A stretch of 64,000 bases of DNA. It comes from Paracerasibacillus soli (lineage in GTDB: Bacteria; Bacillota; Bacilli; Bacillales; Amphibacillaceae). Made by a program: the position numbers and the translations under genes. The stretch lies in NCBI RefSeq assembly GCF_034006335.1, contig NZ_JAWDIQ010000003.1; one strand, given 5' to 3'. The notes beneath the pieces are model-generated. The model was not told the DNA's origin and made no database searches. It worked only from the letters and a program-made list of their open reading frames with translations. Below are positions 16,959-30,538 of the stretch, piece after piece. Every line of letters begins with the position of its first letter. The first letter of the stretch is position 1.

Positions 16959-17735
16959 TGACTTTACACTACTTCTGGTTAGGTTTACACAATCACCCCT
17001 TCTAAGCCCCCCAAAAAATTGAAGGTACACACCTAGTGCTATTGGGGTTGTGTGTTTCATTGCCAATCTGATAAAACTAATTATGTAGTTTAAATTCAAT
17101 TCATGTACTAACTCTGTTTGTCTGGGATTAGGTCTCCTGTATAACTGGAAGAAGGAGCTACTCTTATTACTAAGTCTTTCATTGTATTCTTGAATAGTTT
17201 CTCTATTATTAATAATTCCGTTCCTAATAAGAAATCCCATAAACTCTTTAAGTGTAAGTTGATTGTTTAATATAGTAGATTTTGATTTCCCTTCTGAAAC
17301 CAACCAGTTGATATAGTACTCCACTTTATTAAAGCTAAGTGTGGATAATCTTGCTTCGAGTTCTCTAAAAGTAAAATGGTTTTCAACAAACCAATTCAGA
17401 AACCTAACCACTATTTGCCCCTTGGTTTTTAATGTGTTGTATTTAGAGCCTTTCTTTTCATACAAGAAGTTAGAAACAGGGTGTACTTTATACAAGTCCA
17501 TATCATTAATAATAACTATATGACACTGCTTTACTTCCTGATTTGTCCTTAAAGTGGTAATGGAAGACCTAAGACCAAATCTAGTATGTATCACAAACAC
17601 CCCCAATAAATATCCAACTATTTGAATAATAAGAATTATATCAAAGCATCTTCATTAAAACCATGAAAAAGAGAAGATATCTTGCCGAAACATTGAGTAT
17701 TTAATATATATATAAACAATAAAAACCAAAAATAG

Positions 17736-17757
17736 GGTTAAAACCAAAATATATCAT
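17736..17757 (-). repeat. Right terminal imperfect inverted repeat of the element
   Basis: Read on the minus strand, ATGATATATTTTGGTTTTAA followed by CC corresponds to the left terminus at 615-638 with short gaps. It contains an inward-facing GGTTTTAACC. A further TTTTTGGTTTTT lies just inside. It ends five bases before the ydcK junction. Confidence 0.65.
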
Positions 17758-17762
17758 ATAAA

Positions 17763-17998
17763 TGCCATTACCATCTCCATATTGAAGGGAAGGGTTATAA
17801 ACACCGAGATGAGATTTTAGAAATTTACTGAAAAAGACAGGAGCTCCGAGATTTTGTAAACCGTTACCTTCTCAACAGATAAATAGTTATACATATAAAT
17901 GTAAGCAGTGTAAATTCTTATATAAAAGGAAACGACGCATAGATATAAAAAAATATAGATGTGGAAAATGCAAGGGAGAGTTGGTCATAATCGAGTAA
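17763..17998 (+). pseudogene. ydcK: YdcK (SprT family), 3' half
   Basis: The sequence resumes with CHYHLHIEGKGYKHRD, the rest of the HExxH region, then (after a one-base deficit near 17810) DFRNLLKKTGAPRFCKPL, and ends with the zinc-ribbon tail YKCKQCKFLYKRKRRID and YRCGKCKGELVIIE, typical of this family. Together with 390-605 it makes a 150-residue protein. Nothing here has a start codon or ribosome binding site of its own. Confidence 0.9.
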
Positions 17999-18414
17999 AA
18001 TCTAACTTCTGATGAGATTATAAAAGGAAATCATTGATAATAATATAAAAGTAGAAATCAAATCAGTACAATTTCCTTCTTTTTTTACTGGCATAGAATC
18101 AAGTAGAAGGGAATTATTAATTAGGTTATATTCTTGACATAAAAACTGATTGTACATCATTAGCAATATGAAGATTAGGTAATAATGATGAGCTTTAGAA
18201 AGTTTGGTTTCCATTTGTCTTTCAATGGAATAAATAAGAATAAAGATCTATAGTTAACCATTTCTTCATTAAATGGGGAAACCAATTTTGGCTAAATAAA
18301 AAAGATATATAGTATTTTTATTAAAAAGGCATTGACGAATTTTGTCATCCATGATAAATTAATATAGCCGTCGAGATAATAACGGTATTTTTAAAAGGAA
18401 AGTAAAATAAAAGG
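17999..18414. other. AT-rich region before the tRNA cluster, no gene seen
   Basis: No credible open frame or known RNA is visible. A weak TTGACG at 18333-18338 may be a further promoter for the tRNA operon. Confidence 0.45.
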
Positions 18415-18443
18415 TTGACAATGAGTGAAATTTGTTTTAATAT
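18415..18443 (+). promoter_or_regulatory. Promoter of the tRNA operon
   Basis: TTGACA at 18415-18420 and TAATAT at 18438-18443 with a 17-base spacer, about 58 bases before tRNA-Asn. A good vegetative promoter. Confidence 0.75.
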
Positions 18444-18500
18444 GTTTTTTGTTGCTATTATTTGAACGTCATTTAGATAGCGCAAATAAATCCTTTATCA

Positions 18501-18575
18501 TTCCACAGTAGCTCAGTGGTAGAGCAATCGGCTGTTAACCGATCGGTCGTAGGTTCGAATCCTACCTGTGGAGCC
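18501..18575 (+). tRNA. tRNA-Asn (GTT)
   Basis: Full cloverleaf, acceptor TCCACAG with CTGTGGA, anticodon GTT, CCA encoded. Confidence 0.96.
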
Positions 18576-18578
18576 ATT

Positions 18579-18671
18579 TGGAGAAGTACTCAAGAGGCTG
18601 AAGAGGCGCCCCTGCTAAGGGTGTAGGTCGGTTATACCGGCGCGAGGGTTCAAATCCCTCCTTCTCCGCCA
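18579..18671 (+). tRNA. tRNA-Ser (GCT)
   Basis: A class II tRNA with long variable arm, acceptor GGAGAAG with CTTCTCC, anticodon GCT, CCA encoded. Confidence 0.95.
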
Positions 18672-18677
18672 TAATAT

Positions 18678-18749
18678 GGCCCGTTGGTCAAGCGGTTAAG
18701 ACACCGCCCTTTCACGGCGGTAACACGGGTTCGAATCCCGTACGGGTCA
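18678..18749 (+). tRNA. tRNA-Glu (TTC)
   Basis: Acceptor GGCCCGT with ACGGGTC, anticodon TTC. The 3' CCA is not encoded, so tRNA nucleotidyltransferase must add it. Confidence 0.94.
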
Positions 18750-18772
18750 TCTTCTTTATAAAAAAATAGGTT

Positions 18773-18849
18773 GGTCTGGTAGTTCAGTTGGTTAGAATGC
18801 CTGCCTGTCACGCAGGAGGTCGCGGGTTCGAGTCCCGTCCAGACCGCCA
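18773..18849 (+). tRNA. tRNA-Asp (GTC), copy 1
   Basis: Acceptor GGTCTGG with CCAGACC, anticodon GTC, CCA encoded. It differs from copy 2 (25022) only in one acceptor base pair. Confidence 0.96.
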
Positions 18850-18854
18850 TTTGT

Positions 18855-18929
18855 TGGGCTATAGCCAAGCGGTAAGGCAACGGGTTTTGGTCCCGTCATT
18901 CCTAGGTTCGAATCCTAGTAGCCCAGCCA
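18855..18929 (+). tRNA. tRNA-Gln (TTG)
   Basis: Acceptor TGGGCTA with TAGCCCA, anticodon TTG, CCA encoded. Confidence 0.96.
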
Positions 18930-18975
18930 TTTTTATTTTGAAGTGTTTTGTGATTATATTAACAGATAGCATCAA

Positions 18976-19051
18976 GAGCCATTAGCTCAGTCGGTAGAGC
19001 ATCTGACTTTTAATCAGAGGGTCACAGGTTCGAATCCTGTATGGCTCACCA
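18976..19051 (+). tRNA. tRNA-Lys (TTT)
   Basis: Acceptor GAGCCAT with ATGGCTC, anticodon TTT, CCA encoded. Confidence 0.96.
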
Positions 19052-19124
19052 TTATATAACTGCTGCTAATGAAACGACTTGTGTATATGTATTATAAGAA
19101 TGATATCTATAAACTTATAAAAAT

Positions 19125-19209
<85 letters not shown>

Positions 19210-19277
19210 CTTTGCTTTTTGAAAAAAGTAATTGCCTTTTTCATAATAATATGTTATATTAATGAGGTCGCGCTATT

Positions 19278-19354
19278 GCGCCCGTAGCTCAATTGGATAG
19301 AGCGTTTGACTACGGATCAAAAGGTTAGGGGTTCGACTCCTCTCGGGCGCGCCA
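19278..19354 (+). tRNA. tRNA-Arg (ACG)
   Basis: Acceptor GCGCCCG with CGGGCGC, anticodon ACG (A34 normally becomes inosine), CCA encoded. Confidence 0.96.
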
Positions 19355-19381
19355 TATTAAATTGATTATTATATTTAGCAA

Positions 19382-19458
19382 CGGGAAGTAGCTCAGCTTG
19401 GTAGAGCACATGGTTTGGGACCATGGGGCCGCAGGTTCGAATCCTGTCTTCCCGACCA
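19382..19458 (+). tRNA. tRNA-Pro (TGG)
   Basis: Acceptor CGGGAAG with CTTCCCG, anticodon TGG, CCA encoded. Confidence 0.96.
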
Positions 19459-19488
19459 GTGAAGCCAGTTGTTATTAAGATTACGAAT

Positions 19489-19562
19489 GCGGGTGTAGTT
19501 TAGTGGTAAAACCTCAGCCTTCCAAGCTGATGTCGAGGGTTCAATTCCCTTCACCCGCTCCA
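19489..19562 (+). tRNA. tRNA-Gly (TCC)
   Basis: Acceptor GCGGGTG with CACCCGC, anticodon TCC, CCA encoded. Confidence 0.96.
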
Positions 19563-19573
19563 TTTTGTTTAAT

Positions 19574-19647
<74 letters not shown>

Positions 19648-19681
19648 CTTTTACTCTTAAAATAAAATGAGTAAAAAGGTA

Positions 19682-19710
19682 TTGACATAAACTATTCTAT
19701 CTGTTAAGAT
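19682..19710 (+). promoter_or_regulatory. rrn promoter
   Basis: TTGACA (19682-19687) and TAAGAT (19705-19710) with a 17-base spacer, about 170 bases before 16S. A leader with TTTGCTCTTTGAAAACTG, a boxA-like antitermination and processing region, follows. The rRNA genes therefore have their own promoter in addition to any read-through from the tRNAs. Confidence 0.8.
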
Positions 19711-19880
19711 TAAATAGTTGCACAAAAAACATTTGCTCTTTGAAAACTGAACAGAACGACCAGTATTCGAAATAAATGGTAAAGGTGCTTTTAGCAACTT
19801 GGTTGCTAAGTGCTTGAATCAAAAACTTTGAAGAAAAACAACCTCGTTTTTCTTATTTATAGCTAAGAAACAACAAACTT

Positions 19881-24622
<4,742 letters not shown>

Positions 24623-24761
24623 GCTTCTTACTATAGTTGATTGTTTATTATATTTCTTATTTGGTTTTTGGGGTACAAAAAAGTTTTTTAAAAAAGCACT
24701 TGCTTTTTTTATGCAAAATGCTTATAATAGAACTTGTCCCTAAAAAGAATAAAAGATTATG

Positions 24762-24876
24762 TCTGGTAGCGATGGCGAAGAGGTCACACCTGTTTCCATA
24801 CCGAACACAGAAGTTAAGCTCTTCAGCGCCGATGGTAGTTAGGGCATTGCCCTTGCAAGAGTAGGACGCCGCCAGG
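24762..24876 (+). rRNA. 5S ribosomal RNA
   Basis: About 115 bases from TCTGGTAGCGATGGCG to GACGCCGCCAGG, whose ends pair. It contains CCGAACACAGAAGTTAAG. Confidence 0.95.
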
Positions 24877-24928
24877 CATTTCATTCTTTTAAATTAATAA
24901 TTGGTAACAACTTTATACTTTTTAATAT

Positions 24929-25004
<76 letters not shown>

Positions 25005-25021
25005 AAATATTAAATTATTTT

Positions 25022-25098
25022 GGTCCGGTAGTTCAGTTGGTTAGAATGCCTGCCTGTCACGCAGGAGGTCGCGGGTTCGAGTCCCGTCCGGACCGCCA
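25022..25098 (+). tRNA. tRNA-Asp (GTC), copy 2
   Basis: Acceptor GGTCCGG with CCGGACC, anticodon GTC, CCA encoded. Near-identical to the copy at 18773. Confidence 0.96.
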
Positions 25099-25128
25099 CT
25101 ATTTGTTTAAAATTACATATAAAATTTG

Positions 25129-25159
25129 ACACATGGTTTATATAAATCATGTGTTTTTA
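25129..25159 (+). terminator. Terminator of the rrn-tRNA operon
   Basis: ACACATG (25129-25135) pairs with CATGTGT (25148-25154), followed by TTTTTAT. Confidence 0.75.
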
Positions 25160-25191
25160 TATGTCAAAAATTAATTATAACTTATTTAAAT

Positions 25192-26719
25192 GGCTCTTTG
25201 TCAAATAGTGTTGGTGGCTGAATTAAGGTCGCTAAAATATTAATGATTCGGGATTGTTTATCCTGCCACTTAAGCGGCAGGATAAACAGATTCTTTTTGT
25301 TGGCTTATAATTGCTTTTAACTTGAAATGAAGCATAATTCTACTTTTAAAGTTATTAAAGTTTCGATAGCCGTATGCAACTCGATTTAATACTTTGATTT
25401 TATTATTAATACCTTCAATTCGCCCATTACTGTATGGATATGATAGACTATTCTCTATAAAAGGTAAGTGTTTTTTTAGTGTTTTTACGCTTGTTCTCAT
25501 ATAGCGAGAAACTGTGTTTAAGTTAACTGTCGACAATATATTTTCGAATGCCTTAAAATCCTTTTCCTTGATACTTTCCAATAATGATTGATAAAGATTG
25601 TAGTTCACTTTTAGATTGGCATCATAACTTAATAATTCTTCTACTACATTAACTTCTAGACGTTGCCCAAACAGCCTATAGTACTTGTATTCGGTATAAG
25701 ATAAATCCCCTTTGTATTTCAATAATAGTCGCCAGTATCTTTTTAAACGGCGGTATTTTTTCATATCTTCCCCATTTGATGTTCGGAGGGAATTCATCAC
25801 ACGCACGCGTGTCATATTCATTGCACGACTAATTAATTGAACTAGGTGAAAACGGTCAATAATAATTTTTGCTTGTGGAAAAACTTCTTGGATGACATTC
25901 ACATATCCCGCATTCATATCAATGGTGACAGTTTCTACTTTTTTTAAATCCCGTCTTTGATAGTTGGCAATAAAGTGATTTTTAATGGTATGGCTATCAC
26001 GACGATCTAAAATATCGAGGATATCCCCATTCTCTCCATTAACATATTCAAAAGCCATTTGCCCCTTTGCATATTTAAACTCATCAAACGATAAATGTTT
26101 CGGTAAAGCATGATAGTATGGCTCATATTTTTTAGCTTCTGTCGTTATGATACGTTGGACTGTTGTGGTTGAAACCGAACAGTCTTTGGCAATATCAGTT
26201 AGTGATTGTGCATCGGTTGATTTTATAAGTACTTTAGCTCTTGTATGATATGAAATAAAGCAGTGTTCTTTAACGATTGATGTACGTGCAATAAAAGAAG
26301 CATTACAAGCTTTACAGAAAAATCGCTGTTTCTTTAAGTTTAAAAACGTTGGATAGATACCAGACATTGGTAAGGTAATACGTGATGTTTTCGTGCCATT
26401 TTTATAAACGGTATAATTTTCATTCTTAACCCCACAACACTCACAATGTGTGGGCGTATAGGTAAGTTTGGCTGAAATAAACTTAGCCAATATTCCTTGA
26501 TGTTTCTTAATTTGAATAGAATCTTCTTCAATCGTGATGTTTTTATCTTGTATATCGAGTAAAATTTTCATATTATTAGAGTAAGACAAGTGATTTCCCT
26601 CCTGAATTGGGTTTTGGTCGACTTTAATTCTACAGGGAAACTCACTTGTTTTCTATTTTTACTAATACTAAAAATAGTGTTAGTGAATTTTTATCACCAA
26701 CACTATTTATTGTAGAGCC
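25192..26719 (-). mobile_element. ISL3-family insertion sequence, complete, 1528 bp
   Basis: Terminal inverted repeats begin GGCTCT and include AAATAGTGTTGGTG at both ends. The 8-bp direct repeat ATTTAAAT flanks it exactly (25184-25191 and 26720-26727), as expected for ISL3. It holds one intact transposase gene on the minus strand, between the rrn terminator and thiL. Confidence 0.94.
25270..26589 (-). CDS. ISL3-family transposase
   Basis: 439 residues. TTG 26589 is the best start, with AGGAGGG seven to eight bases upstream. An N-terminal zinc finger (THCECCGVKN and FFCKACNASF) is followed by a helix-turn-helix (LTDIAKDCSVSTTTVQRII) and a DDE-type catalytic core with LSFDEF, TIDMNAGY and the later SNGRIEGINNKIKVL. 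The frame is intact. Confidence 0.95.
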   Translation of the reverse strand: MSYSNNMKILLDIQDKNITIEEDSIQIKKHQGILAKFISAKLTYTPTHCECCGVKNENYTVYKNGTKTSRITLPMSGIYPTFLNLKKQRFFCKACNASFIARTSIVKEHCFISYHTRAKVLIKSTDAQSLTDIAKDCSVSTTTVQRIITTEAKKYEPYYHALPKHLSFDEFKYAKGQMAFEYVNGENGDILDILDRRDSHTIKNHFIANYQRRDLKKVETVTIDMNAGYVNVIQEVFPQAKIIIDRFHLVQLISRAMNMTRVRVMNSLRTSNGEDMKKYRRLKRYWRLLLKYKGDLSYTEYKYYRLFGQRLEVNVVEELLSYDANLKVNYNLYQSLLESIKEKDFKAFENILSTVNLNTVSRYMRTSVKTLKKHLPFIENSLSYPYSNGRIEGINNKIKVLNRVAYGYRNFNNFKSRIMLHFKLKAIISQQKESVYPAA

Positions 26720-26928
26720 ATTTAAATCGATTCCATAATAGTTTTTATAAAAAGTTCCTATACCATTTATATTCACGTTTTTTTACTTTATTCATACAGG
26801 TTACGATGAAACCGTAGTTGACATGTCATATAATCATCATGACTTAAATAATTGCAGGTGTGCTTGCACTGTTCTAATGGTGTTTGCTATGATAAACATA
26901 GCTTTCAGGAGAATTGGTGATATTATAA

Positions 26929-27898
26929 ATGGACGAGTTTCAATTTATCGAAAGTATTAAACCTATTTATTACAAACAGCCCAGCTTAATTAAAGGAGTA
27001 GGCGATGATGCTGCGGTGATACGTAATACATCAGAAGATATGGTTACATCTGTGGACGTTTTTGTTGAAGGTGTCCATTTTACAAAGCAAACGATGCGAC
27101 CATATCATGTAGGATATCGGGCACTTGCAGCAAATATAAGTGATTTAGCAGCAATGGGTGCACTACCTGCTTTTTATTTAGTTGCAGTAACGATTCCAAA
27201 AACATGGCATCCCTCGGAAGTAAGAGAAGTATACGACGGGATGGCGGAACTAGCAAAGATGTTTAAAATGGATCTAATAGGTGGAGATACTGTCTCAGGC
27301 AAAAGTTTTTCACTATCTATAACTGTAATGGGTTATGTGGAAAAGGATAAGCCCGATATCGAAGTCATGCAAAACCTGAAGATATAGTCTTTGTTACAGG
27401 AACATTAGGTGATTCCCAAGCAGGTTTGTATATCCTTCAGCACCCAGAAGGGGAGTATAATAATAAGGATTACTTTATTAAGAGACATCAAATGCCGTCC
27501 CCACGAGTATCCTTTTCACAAAATTTACATTCCATTAAGAGAATTGCCTTAAATGATATTAGTGATGGCATCGCAAATGAGTCCCGAGAAATCGCAAAAG
27601 CATGGGGGTATCCATCGTTATAGATGAAAAGCACTTACCAATACATGAATCAATACAGCAATTTCCTCAATCACTAAATACGAAATGGAAATTATTTGGT
27701 GGTGAAGATTTTGAATTGCTAGGTACGGTTGCACCAGATGAATGGCATCATGTAAAACAGGCTAGCAACAATGCAAAGGTGAAAGTAACTGCGATAGGCA
27801 AGGTTATTATTAGTGAAACCAAAGATACTGTTTTTATGCATACAAATCATGATAAAATAGTGGAGTTAGAAAGTAAAGGGTATACCCATTTAAAGTAG
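26929..27898 (+). CDS. thiL: Thiamine-monophosphate kinase ThiL (two frameshifts as sequenced)
   Basis: ThiL phosphorylates thiamine monophosphate to the active diphosphate using ATP. The N-terminal part has VGDDAAVI, ANISDLAAMGA and GGDTVSG. The frame breaks near 27355 (one C missing, so KPRYRSHAKPEDIVFVTG is split) and near 27605 (one G missing from a G run; corrected AWGVSIVIDE). Corrected length is 323 residues, typical for the family. First gene of the thiL-tsaE-tsaB-rimI-tsaD group, as in B. subtilis. The ATG lies far from its AGGAG sequence (about 16 bases), so the start is less certain. Two errors in one housekeeping gene argue for sequencing faults. Confidence 0.92.
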
Positions 27899-27907
27899 GT
27901 GAATAGC

Positions 27908-28366
27908 GTGACTGAATTTCAGATACAATCTGCAACCGAAGAAGAAACAATGAAGCTTGCAGAAACATTAACACAATATTTGAATCCTGGTGATGTGATA
28001 ACCCTTGAGGGAGACTTAGGTGCGGGTAAAACAACATTTACAAAAGGAATAGCCAAAGGTCTTGGTGTAAAACAGATTGTAAATAGTCCTACCTTTACAA
28101 TCATTAAGGAGTATGAAGGTGATCTCCCTTTTTACCATATGGATGTCTATCGGTTAGAAGACATGGATGAGGATATCGGCTTTGACGAATATTTTGATGG
28201 GAAAGGTATAACTGTTGTTGAATGGGCACATTTCATTCAAGATTATTTGCCTGAGGAACTACTCAACATTACAATTTCATATAAAGATGAACATTCACGA
28301 GTTCTTGTATTTCATCCGGTAGGACAATACTTTACATCAATCGTAAGTAAATTACTCGAGATTTGA
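27908..28366 (+). CDS. tsaE: tRNA t6A biosynthesis ATPase TsaE
   Basis: About 152 residues from GTG 27908, preferred over GTG 27899 because AGTAGGTG then lies seven bases upstream. TsaE supports the TsaB-TsaD complex that makes N6-threonylcarbamoyl-adenosine at position 37 of ANN-decoding tRNAs. Walker A is EGDLGAGKTTFTKG; SPTFTII, HMDVYRLED and VVEWAH are the other family signatures. Directly followed by tsaB. Confidence 0.95.
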   Translation: MTEFQIQSATEEETMKLAETLTQYLNPGDVITLEGDLGAGKTTFTKGIAKGLGVKQIVNSPTFTIIKEYEGDLPFYHMDVYRLEDMDEDIGFDEYFDGKGITVVEWAHFIQDYLPEELLNITISYKDEHSRVLVFHPVGQYFTSIVSKLLEI

Positions 28367-28379
28367 GGAGAAATAGAAT

Positions 28380-29078
28380 ATGTATACATTAGCAATCGAC
28401 ACATCAAATCAAGTACTTGGAGTTGCCATTACGAAGGAAAACGTACTGGTTGGAGAGATTGTTACAAATATAGCTAAAAATCACTCTGTTCGTTTGATGC
28501 CTGCTATTGATCAATTAATGAAGGAATTGCAAATAAAACCTTCTGACTTAGAAAAAATTGTAGTAGCAAAAGGTCCTGGTTCATACACGGGTGTGCGAAT
28601 AGGTTTAACAACAGCAAAAACGTTGGCATGGGCATTAAACATTCCAATTGTTGGCGTTTCAAGTCTGGAAGTTCTTGCTTATCAAGGAAAGCTTTCCAAA
28701 GTCTTGATATGTCCCTTTTTTGATGCACGAAGGGGATTAGTATATACCGGACTATATAAGTGGCAGAATCGTCAAATGCAGCTCATCCATGAAGAGGTTA
28801 ATGTAATGATGGAAGATTGGTTAGAACAATTATTACGAAGAAATGAAGATATAATTTTTCTAAGTCCCGATATGCACCAATTTAGAACAATTATTACGGA
28901 AATGATGGGTGATAGTGCAATTATTCCAGAAGATATATTCCAAATTGCAAATCCAACTCATCTTGCATTAGCGGGATTAAATAAGGAAGGCGACCAAACC
29001 CATTTATTAGTACCGAATTATTTGCGTTTAGCTGAAGCAGAAGCGAAATGGATTGCTGCCCAAAAAGAGGGGCAGTAA
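28380..29078 (+). CDS. tsaB: tRNA t6A biosynthesis protein TsaB
   Basis: 232 residues of the ASKHA fold, an inactive paralogue of TsaD that dimerises with it. YTLAIDTSNQVLGVAI starts the fold and VAKGPGSYTGVRIG is the signature. GAGGAG lies nine bases before ATG 28380. One base separates its stop from the rimI start, so translation is coupled. Confidence 0.95.
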   Translation: MYTLAIDTSNQVLGVAITKENVLVGEIVTNIAKNHSVRLMPAIDQLMKELQIKPSDLEKIVVAKGPGSYTGVRIGLTTAKTLAWALNIPIVGVSSLEVLAYQGKLSKVLICPFFDARRGLVYTGLYKWQNRQMQLIHEEVNVMMEDWLEQLLRRNEDIIFLSPDMHQFRTIITEMMGDSAIIPEDIFQIANPTHLALAGLNKEGDQTHLLVPNYLRLAEAEAKWIAAQKEGQ

Positions 29079-29079
29079 T

Positions 29080-29529
29080 ATGGGTGAAGTAATGATTCGT
29101 AAGATGGAACTGGATGATATAGCAGATGTGTATACGGTAGATAGTGCTTCATTTCCTGTTCCATGGACGAAAGAAATATTTTATCAGGAAATAGCATTGA
29201 ATTCACATGCATATTACTATGTTTTGTTGTTAGATGAACATATTGTTGGTTATGTTGGAATGTGGATTGTTGAGGATGATGCTCAAATAACAAATATTGC
29301 TATCCTTCCTTCGTTCCGTGGTTTGAAGTTAGGGGAAAAATTATTTCGCTTTTCTATACAAATGGCAATGTATCATGGTGCAGAACGTTTATCGTTAGAA
29401 GTTCGTGAATCAAATATTGTAGCACAAAATATGTACCGTAAGTTTGGATTAGTTCCAGGTGGAATTCGTAAAAAATATTATACAGATAATAAAGAAGATG
29501 CTATTGTAATGTGGGTGACATTAACATGA
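29080..29529 (+). CDS. rimI: Ribosomal protein S18-alanine N-acetyltransferase RimI
   Basis: 149 residues from ATG 29080. A GNAT acetyltransferase with the acetyl-CoA loop region LPSFRGLKLGEKLF and the C-terminal LEVRESNIVAQNMYRKFGL and RKKYYTDNKEDAIVM. It transfers acetyl groups to the N-terminus of ribosomal protein S18. Its TGA overlaps the ATG of tsaD (ATGA). Confidence 0.94.
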   Translation: MGEVMIRKMELDDIADVYTVDSASFPVPWTKEIFYQEIALNSHAYYYVLLLDEHIVGYVGMWIVEDDAQITNIAILPSFRGLKLGEKLFRFSIQMAMYHGAERLSLEVRESNIVAQNMYRKFGLVPGGIRKKYYTDNKEDAIVMWVTLT

Positions 29530-30535
29530 AAAAAAATATGTATATACTAGGTATTGAAACAAGTTGTGATGAAACTGCTGTTGCCATTGTGAAAAATGGT
29601 ACGGAAATTGTAACGAATATAGTTGCATCACAAATTGATAGTCATAAACGGTTCGGTGGTGTTGTTCCGGAAATTGCTTCCGCCATCATGTTGAACAAAT
29701 TACGATTGTACTTGACGAAGCAATAAAGGATGCGAAAGTGTCGTGGGATGAAATTGATGCAATTGCAGTGACGGAAGGCCCAGGTTTGGTAGGTGCTTTA
29801 CTAATCGGTATTAATGCAGCAAAGGCATTAGCTTTTGCGAAGCAAAAACCATTGGTAGGGGTTCACCATATTGCAGGACACATTTATGCAAATCGTTTGC
29901 AACAGGAGTTTACCTTTCCACTATTAGCCTTAATTGTCTCCGGAGGACATACGGAGCTTGTTTTAATGAAAGAACACGGTCACTTTGAGGTAATTGGTCA
30001 AACAAGAGATGACGCAGCTGGAGAGGCTTATGATAAAGTAGCAAGAATGCTTGATTTACCTTACCCAGGAGGTCCACAAATAGATAGATTAGCTGCAGTA
30101 GGTGAACCGACAATTGCCTATCCACGTGCGTGGTTGGAAGAGGATAGTTATGATTTCAGTTTCAGTGGACTAAAGTCAGCTGTAATCAATTCTATTCACA
30201 ATGCAAAGCAACGCGGTATTACATTGAAGAAAGAAGATGTTGCAACTAGCTTTCAGGCTAGTGTAATTGATGTTCTAACTGAAAAGACATACCGTGCAGC
30301 ACAGCAATATGACGTCAAACAAGTTATAATTGCAGGTGGAGTAGCTGCAAATAAAGGATTACGAGCTGCATTAACGGATAAATTTTCCCAATCAAATATA
30401 CCGCTTTTAATCCCACCATTATCTTTGTGTACAGATAATGCGGCAATGATTGCGGCTGCGGGAACGATAGCCTATGAACAAGGAAGAAGGTCTGGTCTAG
30501 ACTTAAATGCAACCCCCTCTTTATTATTAAAATAG
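29526..30535 (+). CDS. tsaD: tRNA t6A synthase subunit TsaD (Gcp) (one frameshift as sequenced)
   Basis: The catalytic subunit of t6A synthesis, essential in B. subtilis as I recall. Corrected length 336 residues. LGIETSCDETAVAIV opens the fold; GGVVPEIAS should continue RHHVEQITIVLDEA, with the metal-binding histidines, but a CCC run near 29681 reads CC and the frame is lost. VTEGPGLVGALLIG, HHIAGHIYAN, VSGGHTEL and GGVAANKGLR follow in frame. Because the enzyme is essential and the fault is a homopolymer contraction, I regard it as a sequencing error. Confidence 0.93.
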
Positions 30536-30538
30536 AAA

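Larger units (their letters stand above)
13957..17606 (-). pseudogene. Tyrosine recombinase 1 of the element, split by an IS21-family insertion
   Basis: The N-terminal half (16959 to about 17606) has a core-binding domain (KTKGQIVVRFLNWFVENHF) and the first catalytic Arg in FFGGLRRGDCVNL. The C-terminal half (13957-14489) has HIGRGTFSNW (HxxR) and ends with ESSLSYMEQ, containing the Tyr. Removing the IS21 element and one copy of the CCTTT duplication joins SSVKSKG directly to SYGEFGLELDIRER in one frame, giving roughly 385 residues. A further frameshift near 14430 (before LKDFDGTDGVKK) resembles the sequencing indels elsewhere. A GTG start (VIHTRFGL) a few codons inside the open frame fits the GGGGGTG sequence better than the first TTG. 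Losing this protein may have frozen the element in place. Confidence 0.87.
606..17762. mobile_element. Site-specific element of about 17.16 kb with three tyrosine recombinases, inserted in ydcK
   Basis: The limits come from the two halves of ydcK: the 5' half stops after the CTG codon ending at 605 and the 3' half resumes with TGC at 17763. Both ends carry related inward-facing sequences: ATGATATGAATTTTTGTGG (615-633) on the left and, read from the right end, ATGATATATTTTGG. Subterminal GGTTTTAAC motifs lie at 632, 684 and 702 on the left and in inverted orientation at 17736-17745. The element carries a SprT-like gene at its left end, a metal/redox island (1.7-8.9 kb) and a recombinase operon (9.3-17.6 kb) transcribed leftward from the right end. 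Tn554-type transposons are the nearest known design I can name (several tyrosine recombinases, a fixed chromosomal site, no long target duplication). The exact core at the junctions is uncertain by a few bases. Confidence 0.88.

Noticed and set aside
9314..17606. Integrative conjugative element
   Set aside because: There are recombinases but no relaxase, coupling protein or type IV secretion genes between the two ydcK halves.
18002..18214. 70-codon leftward open frame before the tRNA cluster
   Set aside because: No ribosome binding site or recognisable motif; low-complexity hydrophobic sequence in AT-rich DNA.
18650..18985. Open frames across the tRNA genes (both strands)
   Set aside because: They merely read through tRNA genes; repeated tRNA sequence produces them.
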